This document shows, one piece after another, positions 1-7,043 of a stretch of DNA of 17,858 nucleotides. This DNA is from Burkholderiaceae bacterium (GTDB taxonomy: Bacteria; Pseudomonadota; Gammaproteobacteria; Burkholderiales; Burkholderiaceae). Both the position numbers and the translations under genes were made by a program. The notes beneath the pieces were generated by a model. That model was given only the letters and a program-made list of their open reading frames with translations. It did no database searches and was not told where the DNA came from. Location of the stretch: positions 1 to 17,858 of the forward strand of contig CANCBK010000031.1 in the NCBI GenBank assembly GCA_947374315.1, in the 5' to 3' direction. Numbering within the stretch: the first letter of the stretch is position 1; each line of letters opens with the position of its first letter.

Positions 1-693
1 CTTCTCCGGTCCTAGTTCTTTCACCGCCAAGAAGGCTTCATTTTCCCAGGCTAGTAATACGTCGCCAATTCCGCGTTCTGTAAAGGTAGTCGTAGATCCG
101 CGGGCACCTGAGTCCAATACTTTTACATTGGCAAATAGTTTCTTAACAAATTCTTTTGCCTTGACGTCATTACCACCTGGTTGTTTCAGAGCATAGGCCC
201 AGGCAGCGAGGTAGTTCCAGCGTGCACCACCGGAGGTTTTAGGGTTTGGTGTAATCACTTCAACGCCTGGCTTGACTAAGTCATTCCAGTCTTTAATACC
301 TTTAGGATTTCCCTTGCGCACTAAAAACACAATGGTAGAAGTGTAGGGAGAGGAGTTATCTTTAAATTTCTTTTGCCAATCTTTAGCTACAAGACCTTTT
401 TCCGCTAAAACATCGATGTCATAAGCCAAGGCTAGGGTCACTACATCAGCATCCAAGCCATCTAATACTGCACGTGCTTGTTTACCTGATCCGCCGTGAG
501 ATTGTTTAACGGAAAGATCTTCGCCAGTTTGTTTTTTCCAATCTGGGATGAAGAATTTGTCATAGTCTTGATACAGTTCGCGAGTTGGATCGTAGGAGAC
601 ATTCAAGATTGTTGTCTCTGCAAGGCTAGTAGTTATCAAGCCAATCCCCAAAAAGAGGGTTGCCGCTACTTTACTTAAATTAATTCGTTTCAT
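1..693 (-). CDS. sbp: Sulfate ABC transporter periplasmic substrate-binding protein, partial (C-terminus beyond left edge)
   Basis: This is the first 231 residues of a sulfate/thiosulfate-binding protein that delivers the anion to the CysTWA-type ABC importer. The reading frame stays open to base 1, so about 100 or more C-terminal residues lie outside the window (family length is about 330-350). A signal peptide is visible: a basic start (MKRINLSK), a hydrophobic core, and a likely cleavage after SLA near residue 25. Family motifs are SYDPTREL (33-40), [20 protein letters not shown] (64-83), [16 protein letters not shown], and the GARGSTTTF and LLAWENEA segments near the cut end. The ATG at 693 is preceded by AAGGAAG at good spacing. 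Sulfate versus thiosulfate preference cannot be read here, so cysP is an alternative name. No CysB-type site or convincing promoter was recognised upstream. Confidence 0.93.
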   Translation of the reverse strand, partial: MKRINLSKVAATLFLGIGLITTSLAETTILNVSYDPTRELYQDYDKFFIPDWKKQTGEDLSVKQSHGGSGKQARAVLDGLDADVVTLALAYDIDVLAEKGLVAKDWQKKFKDNSSPYTSTIVFLVRKGNPKGIKDWNDLVKPGVEVITPNPKTSGGARWNYLAAWAYALKQPGGNDVKAKEFVKKLFANVKVLDSGARGSTTTFTERGIGDVLLAWENEAFLAVKELGPEK

Positions 694-799
694 TGCGCTT
701 CCTTTTTAACAATAGATCTAATGTAGAAGGGAAGGCTTATGGTGTGAAGCAAGAAAAAGTGGATTGTTTATCTTTAAATAGAATTAGCGAGGTAGGTTA

Positions 800-823
800 G
801 TCCGCTATGGGTCGTTAGCGGAC
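800..823. repeat. Perfect 8-bp inverted repeat (hairpin), possible dispersed intergenic repeat
   Basis: GTCCGCTA (800-807) and TAGCGGAC (816-823) pair perfectly around the 8-nt loop TGGGTCGT. A weak ATTTTC follows on the plus strand, so it does not look like a strong intrinsic terminator. From memory, units containing TCCGCTAACGACCC recur in intergenic DNA of several proteobacteria, so it may be one copy of a dispersed repeat. No second copy is present in this window. Confidence 0.5.
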
Positions 824-881
824 ATTTTCAAAAAAAATTATCCGAGCTTGCTTCCTGTTGGAGCCTCTGGTTCATGGTGGT

Positions 882-964
882 GGGGTACCTGAAAAGTCGG
901 GATTGGTTACAAAAGAAGCCCCGGGGTACCCATTAAGCTAAAAACATACCCAAAATGATGGGTA
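882..964. repeat. Cluster of GGGTA/TACCC motifs at the comEC junction
   Basis: GGGGTACC occurs at 882-889 and again at 923-930, where it extends to the palindrome GGGTACCC (924-931). TACCCA (947-952) and TGGGTA (959-964) form a further dyad with a 6-nt loop, ending five bases before the comEC-homologous sequence begins. The GGGTA core therefore occurs five times in about 80 bases, counting both strands. Multiple short repeats next to a homology breakpoint would fit the end of a mobile element or a recombinase-binding region, but no transposase or integrase is in view. Confidence 0.4.
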
Positions 965-968
965 ATAG

Positions 969-2714
969 TTGCACTTAATCTCTATATCCGGCCTCCATGT
1001 AACTATGTTGGCAGGATTTGGCGCGATGGTGGCAGGCTTTCTTTGGCGACGCAATACATTGCCCTTGTTAATCCCTGTTGGTAAGGTGGCGGCAGCCGTC
1101 GGATTCCTCACAGCATTTATTTATGCCTGGTTGGCAGGATTTCAGATTCCCGCCCAAAGAACCATGTACATGGTGGGGGTTGTCGCTTTTGCTCTATGGT
1201 CTGGCAAAAATCCGCGCCCATTTGATGTTTGGGGCTGGGCTTTAGCTTTCGTACTCTTGATTGATCCTATGGCGCCGTATACCCCGGGATTCTGGTTATC
1301 ATTTGGAGCGGTCGCTGCCATCTTGTATGCGATGCAGGATTCTGATGGCTTAATTGGGCTGCCTACAGGTAGGGAGCTCGAGCTTCATTGGCGGTATAGG
1401 CTGATCCAAGCCTTAAAAGAGGCTTGCCGGGTGCAAGCGGTAGTCACGATTGCGCTCCTACCCTTTACCTTGTATTGGTTTTATCAAGTCTCGATTGTTT
1501 CGCCCTTGGCTAATGCATTTGCGATTCCCGTAGTGAGCTACATCGTGACGCCTTTAGCGATTGTTGGCGCCTTGCTGCCAGACTTCATTGGCAAATGGCT
1601 ATTATTGCCCGCGCATGCCACGATGGATTATTTGGCGATCGTGCTCGCTTGGCTGGCTAACTGGAAATGGGCGGTCGCCTGGTCTAGTCAACCTGCCTGG
1701 TGGGCTATCACGATATCGGCTATTGGTATTGTGATAGCAATTCGTCCAGGAGTGATTGCAGAGAGTTGGCCTTCTAGAGCGGGCGGGTTGATGTTATGCG
1801 CAGGCTTATTTATTCAACCGCTTGTCAATGTCAATTTAGGGCATGGTGAGTTTCGTGCGACAGTATTGGATATTGGGCAGGGCACAGCAGTCCTGATTGA
1901 AACTCAATCCAAAAGCTTACTGTATGACACCGGACCCATTCAGGGAAAAGATAATGCTGGACAGCGCATCATCCTGCCATTTCTCCGGGGGAGGGGAATT
2001 GATCGCATAGACCGCATGGTGATTAGTCATAGTGATAGCGATCACATTGGGGGTGCAGCCACCTTACTGAATGACATTACATTTGATTTGATGATGGGGT
2101 CATTACCCAGCACCAATCCCTTGCTTGCTAATTTGCAAGAAAGAAAAGTGCCGAGCATTCCATGTCGCTTTGGCCAGAAGTGGATCTGGAATGGGGTCGA
2201 GTTTCATATTTGGCATCCGCATGAGTACACTATTTTTGAGGATCAGCATCCCAGAAAACCAAATGAGGTGAGTTGCGTGTTGGAAGTGCGCAATCAAGCA
2301 ACATCATTCTGGTTGACGGGTGATGTAGAGAAGCAGGGTGAAGCTGAAATTACTGATCGCCTAGATCAAGCAGCGTTAAAACGTTTGCAAGACAAGAGGC
2401 TCATCTTCATGGCGCCGCATCACGGCAGTAAAACCTCTTCGTCAGCCGAGCTTTTAACAAGACTGATCCCAGATGAGGCGTTTGCTCAAAATGGTTACCG
2501 CAATCGATATGGCCATCCACACCCCACCGTCACCGCGCGATATCAGGCCATGAACATTCCTTTTTATCAAACACCAGAAACAGGTGCTCAAGTATGGACA
2601 TTTGAGGTTAATCCCGGCATTAAAACGGTGGAAACATTATTTTGGCGGCTATATGCCAAGCGCCTATGGCATAGGTCTCCCTCGGGTGGTGTCTTCACGA
2701 CTCCAACAGAATAA
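969..2714 (+). pseudogene. comEC: comEC (DNA-uptake channel / Rec2-type protein), 5'-truncated remnant
   Basis: ComEC forms the inner-membrane channel for single-stranded DNA during natural transformation. The remnant starts at HLISISGLHVTML, the conserved motif normally found well inside the protein at the start of the competence domain. It then runs through several hydrophobic helices (about residues 35-285) and a metallo-beta-lactamase-like domain (about 293-560). That domain keeps its motifs: VLDIGQGTA, HSDSDH (354-359), LTGD (449-452) and PHHGS (483-487). Full-length relatives carry roughly 200 or more additional N-terminal residues with an OB-fold region and early helices. Here those are absent, and in-frame stops sit directly before the TTG at 969. 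There is no Shine-Dalgarno or promoter. Everything downstream is intact, suggesting a recent loss or a conserved truncated form. Confidence is high for homology and lower for lack of function. Confidence 0.85.
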
Positions 2715-2913
2715 ATTCTCCGAGTGATAGCTTTTCTCTAAATTGAGAAAACGAAAATTGTGCTTTACTTGCTCCGGCGTCTAGAATTTCTATTTGACCT
2801 TCGGGTGTGAGCTGTGCCGCATACTCACCCGCAGGAAATAATATCTCAGCGAGATGATTTTTGGTTGTAGAGTAGGCGCTAAGAACTAAGCTTTTTGTAA
2901 TTTTGATACGCAT
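2695..2913 (-). CDS. Small hypothetical protein (72 aa)
   Basis: I do not recognise this protein. It has no signal peptide or membrane helix, mixed charge, and a composition like a small soluble beta/alpha protein (for example LFPAGEYAAQLTPEGQIEI around residues 25-43). Its 3' end overlaps the end of the convergent comEC remnant by 20 bases. The ATG at 2913 has only a weak purine-rich upstream stretch and lies in the loop of a 6-bp hairpin. The sequence reads like a real protein rather than an antisense shadow, but support is limited to the open frame and plausible composition. It could be a conserved betaproteobacterial small protein. Confidence 0.5.
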   Translation of the reverse strand: MRIKITKSLVLSAYSTTKNHLAEILFPAGEYAAQLTPEGQIEILDAGASKAQFSFSQFREKLSLGEFILLES

Positions 2914-2921
2914 CCCGTATC
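2905..2921. repeat. Inverted repeat spanning the start codon of the 72-aa ORF
   Basis: GATACG (2905-2910) and CGTATC (2916-2921) flank the five bases CATCC, which contain the complement of the ATG of the small minus-strand ORF. In that mRNA the start codon would sit in the hairpin loop. It could alternatively be a DNA operator. Confidence 0.4.
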
Positions 2922-2975
2922 TTATATTCTAAAAATTAGCATTAAATTACGCATTGCACGCTTTATCAATGCCCC

Positions 2976-2992
2976 TGCACCAACTTGGTTTT
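2976..2992. promoter_or_regulatory. NtrC-like site upstream of the P-II gene
   Basis: TGCACCA-ACT-TGGTTTT matches the enteric NtrC consensus TGCACCA-N3-TGGTGCA at 11 of 14 defined positions, with one perfect half-site. Its centre lies about 60 bp upstream of the sigma-54 -24 element, a usual place for an enhancer. A further half-site, TGCAC at 2955-2959, begins 21 bp upstream, two helical turns away. The consensus is from enterics; the betaproteobacterial form is assumed to be similar. Confidence 0.55.
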
Positions 2993-3042
2993 CAATGCGG
3001 TTGAATTAACGTCATCCCGCGGTATATAGGTAAACCGTGGCG

Positions 3043-3058
3043 TGGAGGGTGGCTTGCT
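3043..3058 (+). promoter_or_regulatory. Sigma-54 (RpoN) promoter for the P-II gene
   Basis: TGGAGGGTGGCTTGCT fits the consensus TGGCACG-N4-TTGCW in its essential parts: TGG, then eight bases, then TTGCT, giving the required GG-N10-GC spacing. Transcription would begin near 3069, about 100 bases before the ATG at 3171. The upstream NtrC-like sites strengthen the call. Confidence 0.65.
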
Positions 3059-3067
3059 AGTTTTCCA

Positions 3068-3084
3068 TGCACATTCTTAGTGCA
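3068..3084. promoter_or_regulatory. Second NtrC-like dyad, overlapping the predicted transcription start
   Basis: TGCACAT-TCT-TAGTGCA is a symmetric TGCAC/GTGCA dyad with the same half-site spacing as the NtrC consensus (11 of 14 positions). It lies just downstream of the -12 element, over the expected +1. At that position it could repress or modulate rather than activate. Confidence 0.45.
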
Positions 3085-3170
3085 GTTATTTTCTGATCGA
3101 CCAATAAAAAACTGTCTAATGAATTTATAGAAATATTATGCGACGCAATAATCACTTCTGATGGCTCACT

Positions 3171-3509
3171 ATGAAACTAATCACCGCAATCATTAAGCCT
3201 TTTAAGTTGGATGATGTTCATGATGCTCTTGCGCATATTGGCATTAATGGGATGACTTCATATGATGTGCGAGGGTTTGGCCGCCAAAATGGCCATACCG
3301 AGCTGTATCGAGGCGCGGAGTATGTCATTGATTTTCTGTTGAAACTCAAGATTCAGGTGGCTGTGAGTGATGAGTTACTGGACGATGCATTGCAGGCTAT
3401 TTCTAGAGCGGCATTCACTGGAAAAATCGGTGATGGCAAAATTTTTGTGAGTGCACTCGATGAAGTTATTCGAGTGAGGACGGGTGAGTCTGGGCTTAGC
3501 GCTCTATAG
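3171..3509 (+). CDS. glnK: Nitrogen regulatory protein P-II (GlnB/GlnK type)
   Basis: P-II proteins are trimeric cytoplasmic sensors of 2-oxoglutarate, ATP/ADP and, through uridylylation, glutamine. They control GlnD/GlnE, NtrB or the AmtB channel. The 112-residue length is exactly typical. The T-loop is intact with the uridylylation tyrosine Tyr51 in ELYRGAEY. Gln39 and Lys58 (2-oxoglutarate site) are present, as are TGKIGDGKIFV (83-93) and the Arg101/Arg103 pair. One oddity is Leu at position 57, where E. coli GlnB and GlnK have Pro (FLLK instead of FLPK). There is no amtB after it; the gene runs convergently into a transglutaminase gene, with a 14-base overlap. The sigma-54/NtrC-like promoter suggests induction under nitrogen limitation, favouring the glnK name, but glnB cannot be excluded. 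The Shine-Dalgarno is weak. Confidence 0.93.
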   Translation: MKLITAIIKPFKLDDVHDALAHIGINGMTSYDVRGFGRQNGHTELYRGAEYVIDFLLKLKIQVAVSDELLDDALQAISRAAFTGKIGDGKIFVSALDEVIRVRTGESGLSAL

Positions 3510-4419
3510 GTCTTACTGTTACAGCGACATCCAATACATGATCTGCGCCACCATGGATGACGCCGCGAATGGGTGATACGTCACCATAATCTCGCCCGTA
3601 AGCAAGGTGCACGTAATCTTCGCCTGGTGAATCAAAGCCCCAGCGGTTATTGGTAGGGTCTAAATCACACCAGCAACCAATGCCTAAATTGCCTTGAGCA
3701 TCTATCGAGGGAATATAGACGGATGCCCATGCATGTGAGGCATCTCCGCCAATAAGGCGAGCTTGTCCGGGGGGTGGGTTAGTGAGAATATAGCCGCTGA
3801 TGTACTTGGCTGGCAGGCCAATACTCCGTAGCGTGCTGATCAGGATGTGTGCAAAGTCTTGACAAACGCCTTCACGATTCTTGAGGGCCTCGATAGCTGG
3901 TGTATTGACATCAGTGCTTTTGCTAACGTAATGAAACTCACTATAGATGCGCCTCATTAAATCAATCGCCGCTTCAAGAATAGGCCGATTGCTAGTAAAG
4001 TTGGCACGCGCAAATTCAGCAAACTCAGGGCTGGGGATAATGTATTGCGAGGAAAATAAAAACTCTGAGGCGCAATCCCAATGAGTGCCTGAGTGATAAC
4101 GAAAATACTCCCTAACCAATTCCCAGGCAGGGCTTTTGCAAGCCTCAAAATGAATGAATTGTGATTTCTTGGTCTCTATTTGCGATCTTGCGGAAATCAC
4201 GAGCGATTTATGGCGAGTCTCCAGGGAAAAATAGGTGCAAGTATTTCCATAGCTATCGCTATGCTCCTCTTGCCAGGCTGGTCTTGGAGTTATTGAAAGT
4301 TCAGTTTGAAGGACCGCCTGTGTTCTCGTGTTCGTAGGCTTGAGATGCGTCATATGCTGCGCGATCTCAACGTTGGGATCGTATTGATAAGTCGTGTCGT
4401 GAATAATCTCTAAATGCAT
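3496..4419 (-). CDS. Transglutaminase-like cysteine protease family protein (stand-alone)
   Basis: This protein of 307 residues has an N-terminal beta-rich Bact_transglu_N-type region (1-85, beginning MHLEIIHDTTYQYD) and a transglutaminase core. The papain-like triad is visible: Cys186 in GVCQDFAH, His229 in SHAWASVY and Asp254 in CDLDPTN. Members without a known cross-linking substrate are usually predicted to be peptidases or amide hydrolases in amidoligase gene clusters. It has no signal peptide, so it should be cytoplasmic. It is the last gene of the three-gene operon, starting 9 bases after the ATP-grasp/alpha-E gene stops. Its 3' end overlaps the P-II gene. The substrate is unknown; cleaving or transferring the product of the neighbouring ligases is the best guess. 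Confidence 0.9.
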   Translation of the reverse strand: MHLEIIHDTTYQYDPNVEIAQHMTHLKPTNTRTQAVLQTELSITPRPAWQEEHSDSYGNTCTYFSLETRHKSLVISARSQIETKKSQFIHFEACKSPAWELVREYFRYHSGTHWDCASEFLFSSQYIIPSPEFAEFARANFTSNRPILEAAIDLMRRIYSEFHYVSKSTDVNTPAIEALKNREGVCQDFAHILISTLRSIGLPAKYISGYILTNPPPGQARLIGGDASHAWASVYIPSIDAQGNLGIGCWCDLDPTNNRWGFDSPGEDYVHLAYGRDYGDVSPIRGVIHGGADHVLDVAVTVRPIER

Positions 4420-4428
4420 GTTCGGTGT

Positions 4429-7032
4429 TTACGTTTGTACTCTGTAATCAATCTCATGAATCAAGTTAAAGTAACGCGCACCAATGTCATCAGACGCACT
4501 CCATGCAGAGTGGGAGCAGTTACTAAAACAATCTCTGAGATTGTTGAGGGCCCCTGATTCATCTCGAATACACAAGCTTTCTAACGAATATTCTTGCAAG
4601 TTTGTGACGCTACGGGTGAGCTCATCTGGCTGGTTACGTTCTGTACCAGCTAACTTCGATAGTCTGCCCCTGAGGGCTTTGCTAACCCAAGCTAAGGATC
4701 TGGGGTTCTCATCGTCCAGAACCAGTAGTTCAATAAGGGGCTCTAGCTCTCGACTTTGTTGATGTTGGGCATGAAAGGTAATGGTGCTATCAAACAGGGC
4801 CAATAAAGCGATATAACCCGAGCTGTCGGCATTTGGGTTATCCAGCAATCCTGAGGAGGTAGCCAAATCAAGTACTGAAGTTAAAAATGAGAGGCGTTCA
4901 ATGTGCCTGCCAATGGAGAGGAGCTGCCAACCATCGTCACGCGTCATGCGGTCAGTTTGCGCCCCAGTGATGGCGGCTAATGCGCTATTGGCACGATTCA
5001 AAGCTTCAATTGCTAATGAAGGTGAGAAGTCCTGGTAGGCCGTCGCTTTATGGCACCCCGCTTGAAAATTCTCAATACAGTAATTGATGGTGCTCCACTG
5101 TTCAGTGGATAGCCTTTCTCGAATATTGGCGGCAGTGCGCTTCATGGCCTCAAGATTAAACCCAACACTCGTTGCGTGCTCACGCTTATCTAAGCAGTCA
5201 ATTAAGGTTCTCTCAAAGATGCGGTGGTGATTTTCACTCTGAGCAAGATTGCCTGGCACCCCTTCAGGCACCAGCCCATATTCGGAGCAGAGCGTTTCTA
5301 GCCAGACCCACAATTGCTTAGAAGGGGTGTACTCGCTATTGATGCTCTCCAGATAGAGTTTGGCTAGACGTAAGATATTTTCACTGCGCTCGGTGTACCT
5401 ACCAAACCAATACAGGTTTTCTGCTGCGCGACTAGTAACGAGACGCTTTTTTTGCATTCCCGACTTAACTGAAGGCTGTGGTGATGCTGTATCTATAGAG
5501 GCTACTTGACTGCTTTGCACCCAAACATCCGCACTACTGCCGCCACGTTGCATTGAGGCAATACCAGAGTCAGAGGTCGCAATGCGCGCTAAGCCGCCTG
5601 GTAATATCTGCCAGCTATTGCTACCATTGCTCAGTGCAAAGACCCTGAGCATATAAGAGCGTGGCTCTATTAAAGAGGCATTATTGATGTTGAATGCATT
5701 GAGCCAGACTGGCATTTGCGCTAGCGGGATATAGGTTTGAACTGTGTAGTCTTCTGGTTGGCGTGTTATTTTTCCAATCCATTCATTTAGCTGGGATTGG
5801 CTCAGGCTATCCCCCAAACAGGATTCATCACTCGTGTGACCGGGCGTGTGGGGATAGGTTGGTTTGATAGCGCTAGATTCTAAGTGTGGAATAGCCGCCT
5901 CTAAGGCTGCGCGCTCGCCACACCACCAAGTATCCATTGCTGGCAGCTGAATTTTTTCATTTAAGAGACGCTCACTGATGGCCGGCAAAAATCCAAGCAA
6001 AGCAGGCGACTCTAGAAATGCGGAGCCAGGAGCGTTAGCGAGAATGACGTTGCCTGCCCGTATCGCTTGCAGTAACCCCGGCACGCCTAAGGTCGAATCG
6101 GCGCGGAGCTCTAGGGGGTCTAAAAATTCATCATCTAATCGCTTGAGTAAAACATGTACTGGCTCTAGACCCCGCACTGTCTTCAGAAAAACGTGCTGGT
6201 TTCTAACGGTGAGATCACTTCCTTCAACCAAGGTGAGGCCTAAGTAACGCGCAAGATAGGCGTGCTCAAAGTAGGTTTCGTTATAGGGCCCCGGTGTAAG
6301 TAAAGCAATATGAGCATTCGATCCAGCGGGGCTTTGAGATTTCAGGGATTCAATCAAATCCCGGTAGGCATTTGCTAAGGGGGAAACCTGCATCGACTCA
6401 TAGGCTTTAGAAAACTGCCTGGCGATCAGATTGCGATTTTCAAGGAGATATCCCAATCCGGAGGGTGCCTGAGTTCGCTGGGACAGTACCGACCATTTCC
6501 CATCGGGTGCGCGCGCCAAATCAAACGCAATAATGTGAAGATGTTTATTGCCGCGGGGTTGAACACCATGCATTGCGCGCATGTAGCCTGGATGGCCATG
6601 CACCAAGGCGGGCGGTATCAAACCTTCTTTTAAGAGATGCTGATCTCCATAGACATCAGACATGATCGCTTCCAGTAGCCGCGCCCTTTGCAAAACGCCG
6701 CATTCAATTTCTTTCCAAGCGGATGCGTCGATGATTAATGGAAATAGATCTACTGACCACGGGCGTTGCGGACCGTATTCATCCGCGTAGACATTGTAGG
6801 TAATGCCGTTTTCACGAATCTGACGATTGAGTTCTTGTGTTTTTTGATCGAGATCCGCTAAGCCACTAGGCTCTAGCTGATCAAAAAAAATTTTCCAGTG
6901 CTTCGCTAGAGTGGTTGCATCCTGATGGAGTTCATCAAAGTGCCCAGCCTTCGCCAAAGGCGCTAGCTGGGTGACTTCTTCGGCAAGGGATGAATGGCTG
7001 ATATTGGAGGGGTTTGCTTGAAAAGATTCCAC
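4429..7032 (-). CDS. Circularly permuted ATP-grasp type 2 plus alpha-E domain protein (predicted peptide/amide ligase)
   Basis: This protein of 867 residues fuses two domains that are separate genes in many bacteria. Residues about 75-510 form the circularly permuted ATP-grasp region: YGPQRPWSVDLFPLI (86-100), the SDVYGDQHLLKEGLIPPALV segment (125-144), LLTPGPYNETYFEHAYLARY (244-263), LLKRLDDEFLDPLELR (295-310) and LPGGLARIA (477-485). A Ser/Gln-rich linker follows. The alpha-E domain covers about 530-860, with its hallmark ENLYWFGRYTERSE (538-551). By family logic the ATP-grasp would make an ATP-dependent amide bond between a carboxylate and an amine; the role of alpha-E is unknown. It lies 11 bases after the transglutaminase-DUF2126 gene and 9 before the stand-alone transglutaminase. 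Length agrees with other fused betaproteobacterial forms. Substrates cannot be deduced. Confidence 0.92.
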   Translation of the reverse strand: MESFQANPSNISHSSLAEEVTQLAPLAKAGHFDELHQDATTLAKHWKIFFDQLEPSGLADLDQKTQELNRQIRENGITYNVYADEYGPQRPWSVDLFPLIIDASAWKEIECGVLQRARLLEAIMSDVYGDQHLLKEGLIPPALVHGHPGYMRAMHGVQPRGNKHLHIIAFDLARAPDGKWSVLSQRTQAPSGLGYLLENRNLIARQFSKAYESMQVSPLANAYRDLIESLKSQSPAGSNAHIALLTPGPYNETYFEHAYLARYLGLTLVEGSDLTVRNQHVFLKTVRGLEPVHVLLKRLDDEFLDPLELRADSTLGVPGLLQAIRAGNVILANAPGSAFLESPALLGFLPAISERLLNEKIQLPAMDTWWCGERAALEAAIPHLESSAIKPTYPHTPGHTSDESCLGDSLSQSQLNEWIGKITRQPEDYTVQTYIPLAQMPVWLNAFNINNASLIEPRSYMLRVFALSNGSNSWQILPGGLARIATSDSGIASMQRGGSSADVWVQSSQVASIDTASPQPSVKSGMQKKRLVTSRAAENLYWFGRYTERSENILRLAKLYLESINSEYTPSKQLWVWLETLCSEYGLVPEGVPGNLAQSENHHRIFERTLIDCLDKREHATSVGFNLEAMKRTAANIRERLSTEQWSTINYCIENFQAGCHKATAYQDFSPSLAIEALNRANSALAAITGAQTDRMTRDDGWQLLSIGRHIERLSFLTSVLDLATSSGLLDNPNADSSGYIALLALFDSTITFHAQHQQSRELEPLIELLVLDDENPRSLAWVSKALRGRLSKLAGTERNQPDELTRSVTNLQEYSLESLCIRDESGALNNLRDCFSNCSHSAWSASDDIGARYFNLIHEIDYRVQT

Positions 7033-7043
7033 GGCTTATTGTC

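Larger units (their letters stand above)
694..968. other. Non-coding junction between sbp and the comEC remnant
   Basis: No gene is supported here. The stretch holds the short leader of sbp, an 8-bp perfect hairpin at 800-823, two copies of GGGGTACC (882-889 and 923-930), and a TACCCA/TGGGTA dyad at 947-964. The comEC-like frame is closed just upstream of 969 by two consecutive stops (TAA 963-965, TAG 966-968). In no frame did I recognise the missing N-terminal part of ComEC. A frame open from about 796 to 933 has no ATG near its beginning and resembles nothing I know. Confidence 0.6.

Noticed and set aside
959..968. A simple frameshift as the reason for the short comEC
   Set aside because: No frame upstream of 969 encodes recognisable ComEC sequence, so this is loss or replacement, not a one-base slip.
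5978..6247. 89-codon open frame antisense to the ATP-grasp gene
   Set aside because: It lies entirely inside a strong coding gene, has a Ser/Arg-rich composition typical of antisense frames, and shows no ribosome site or domain.
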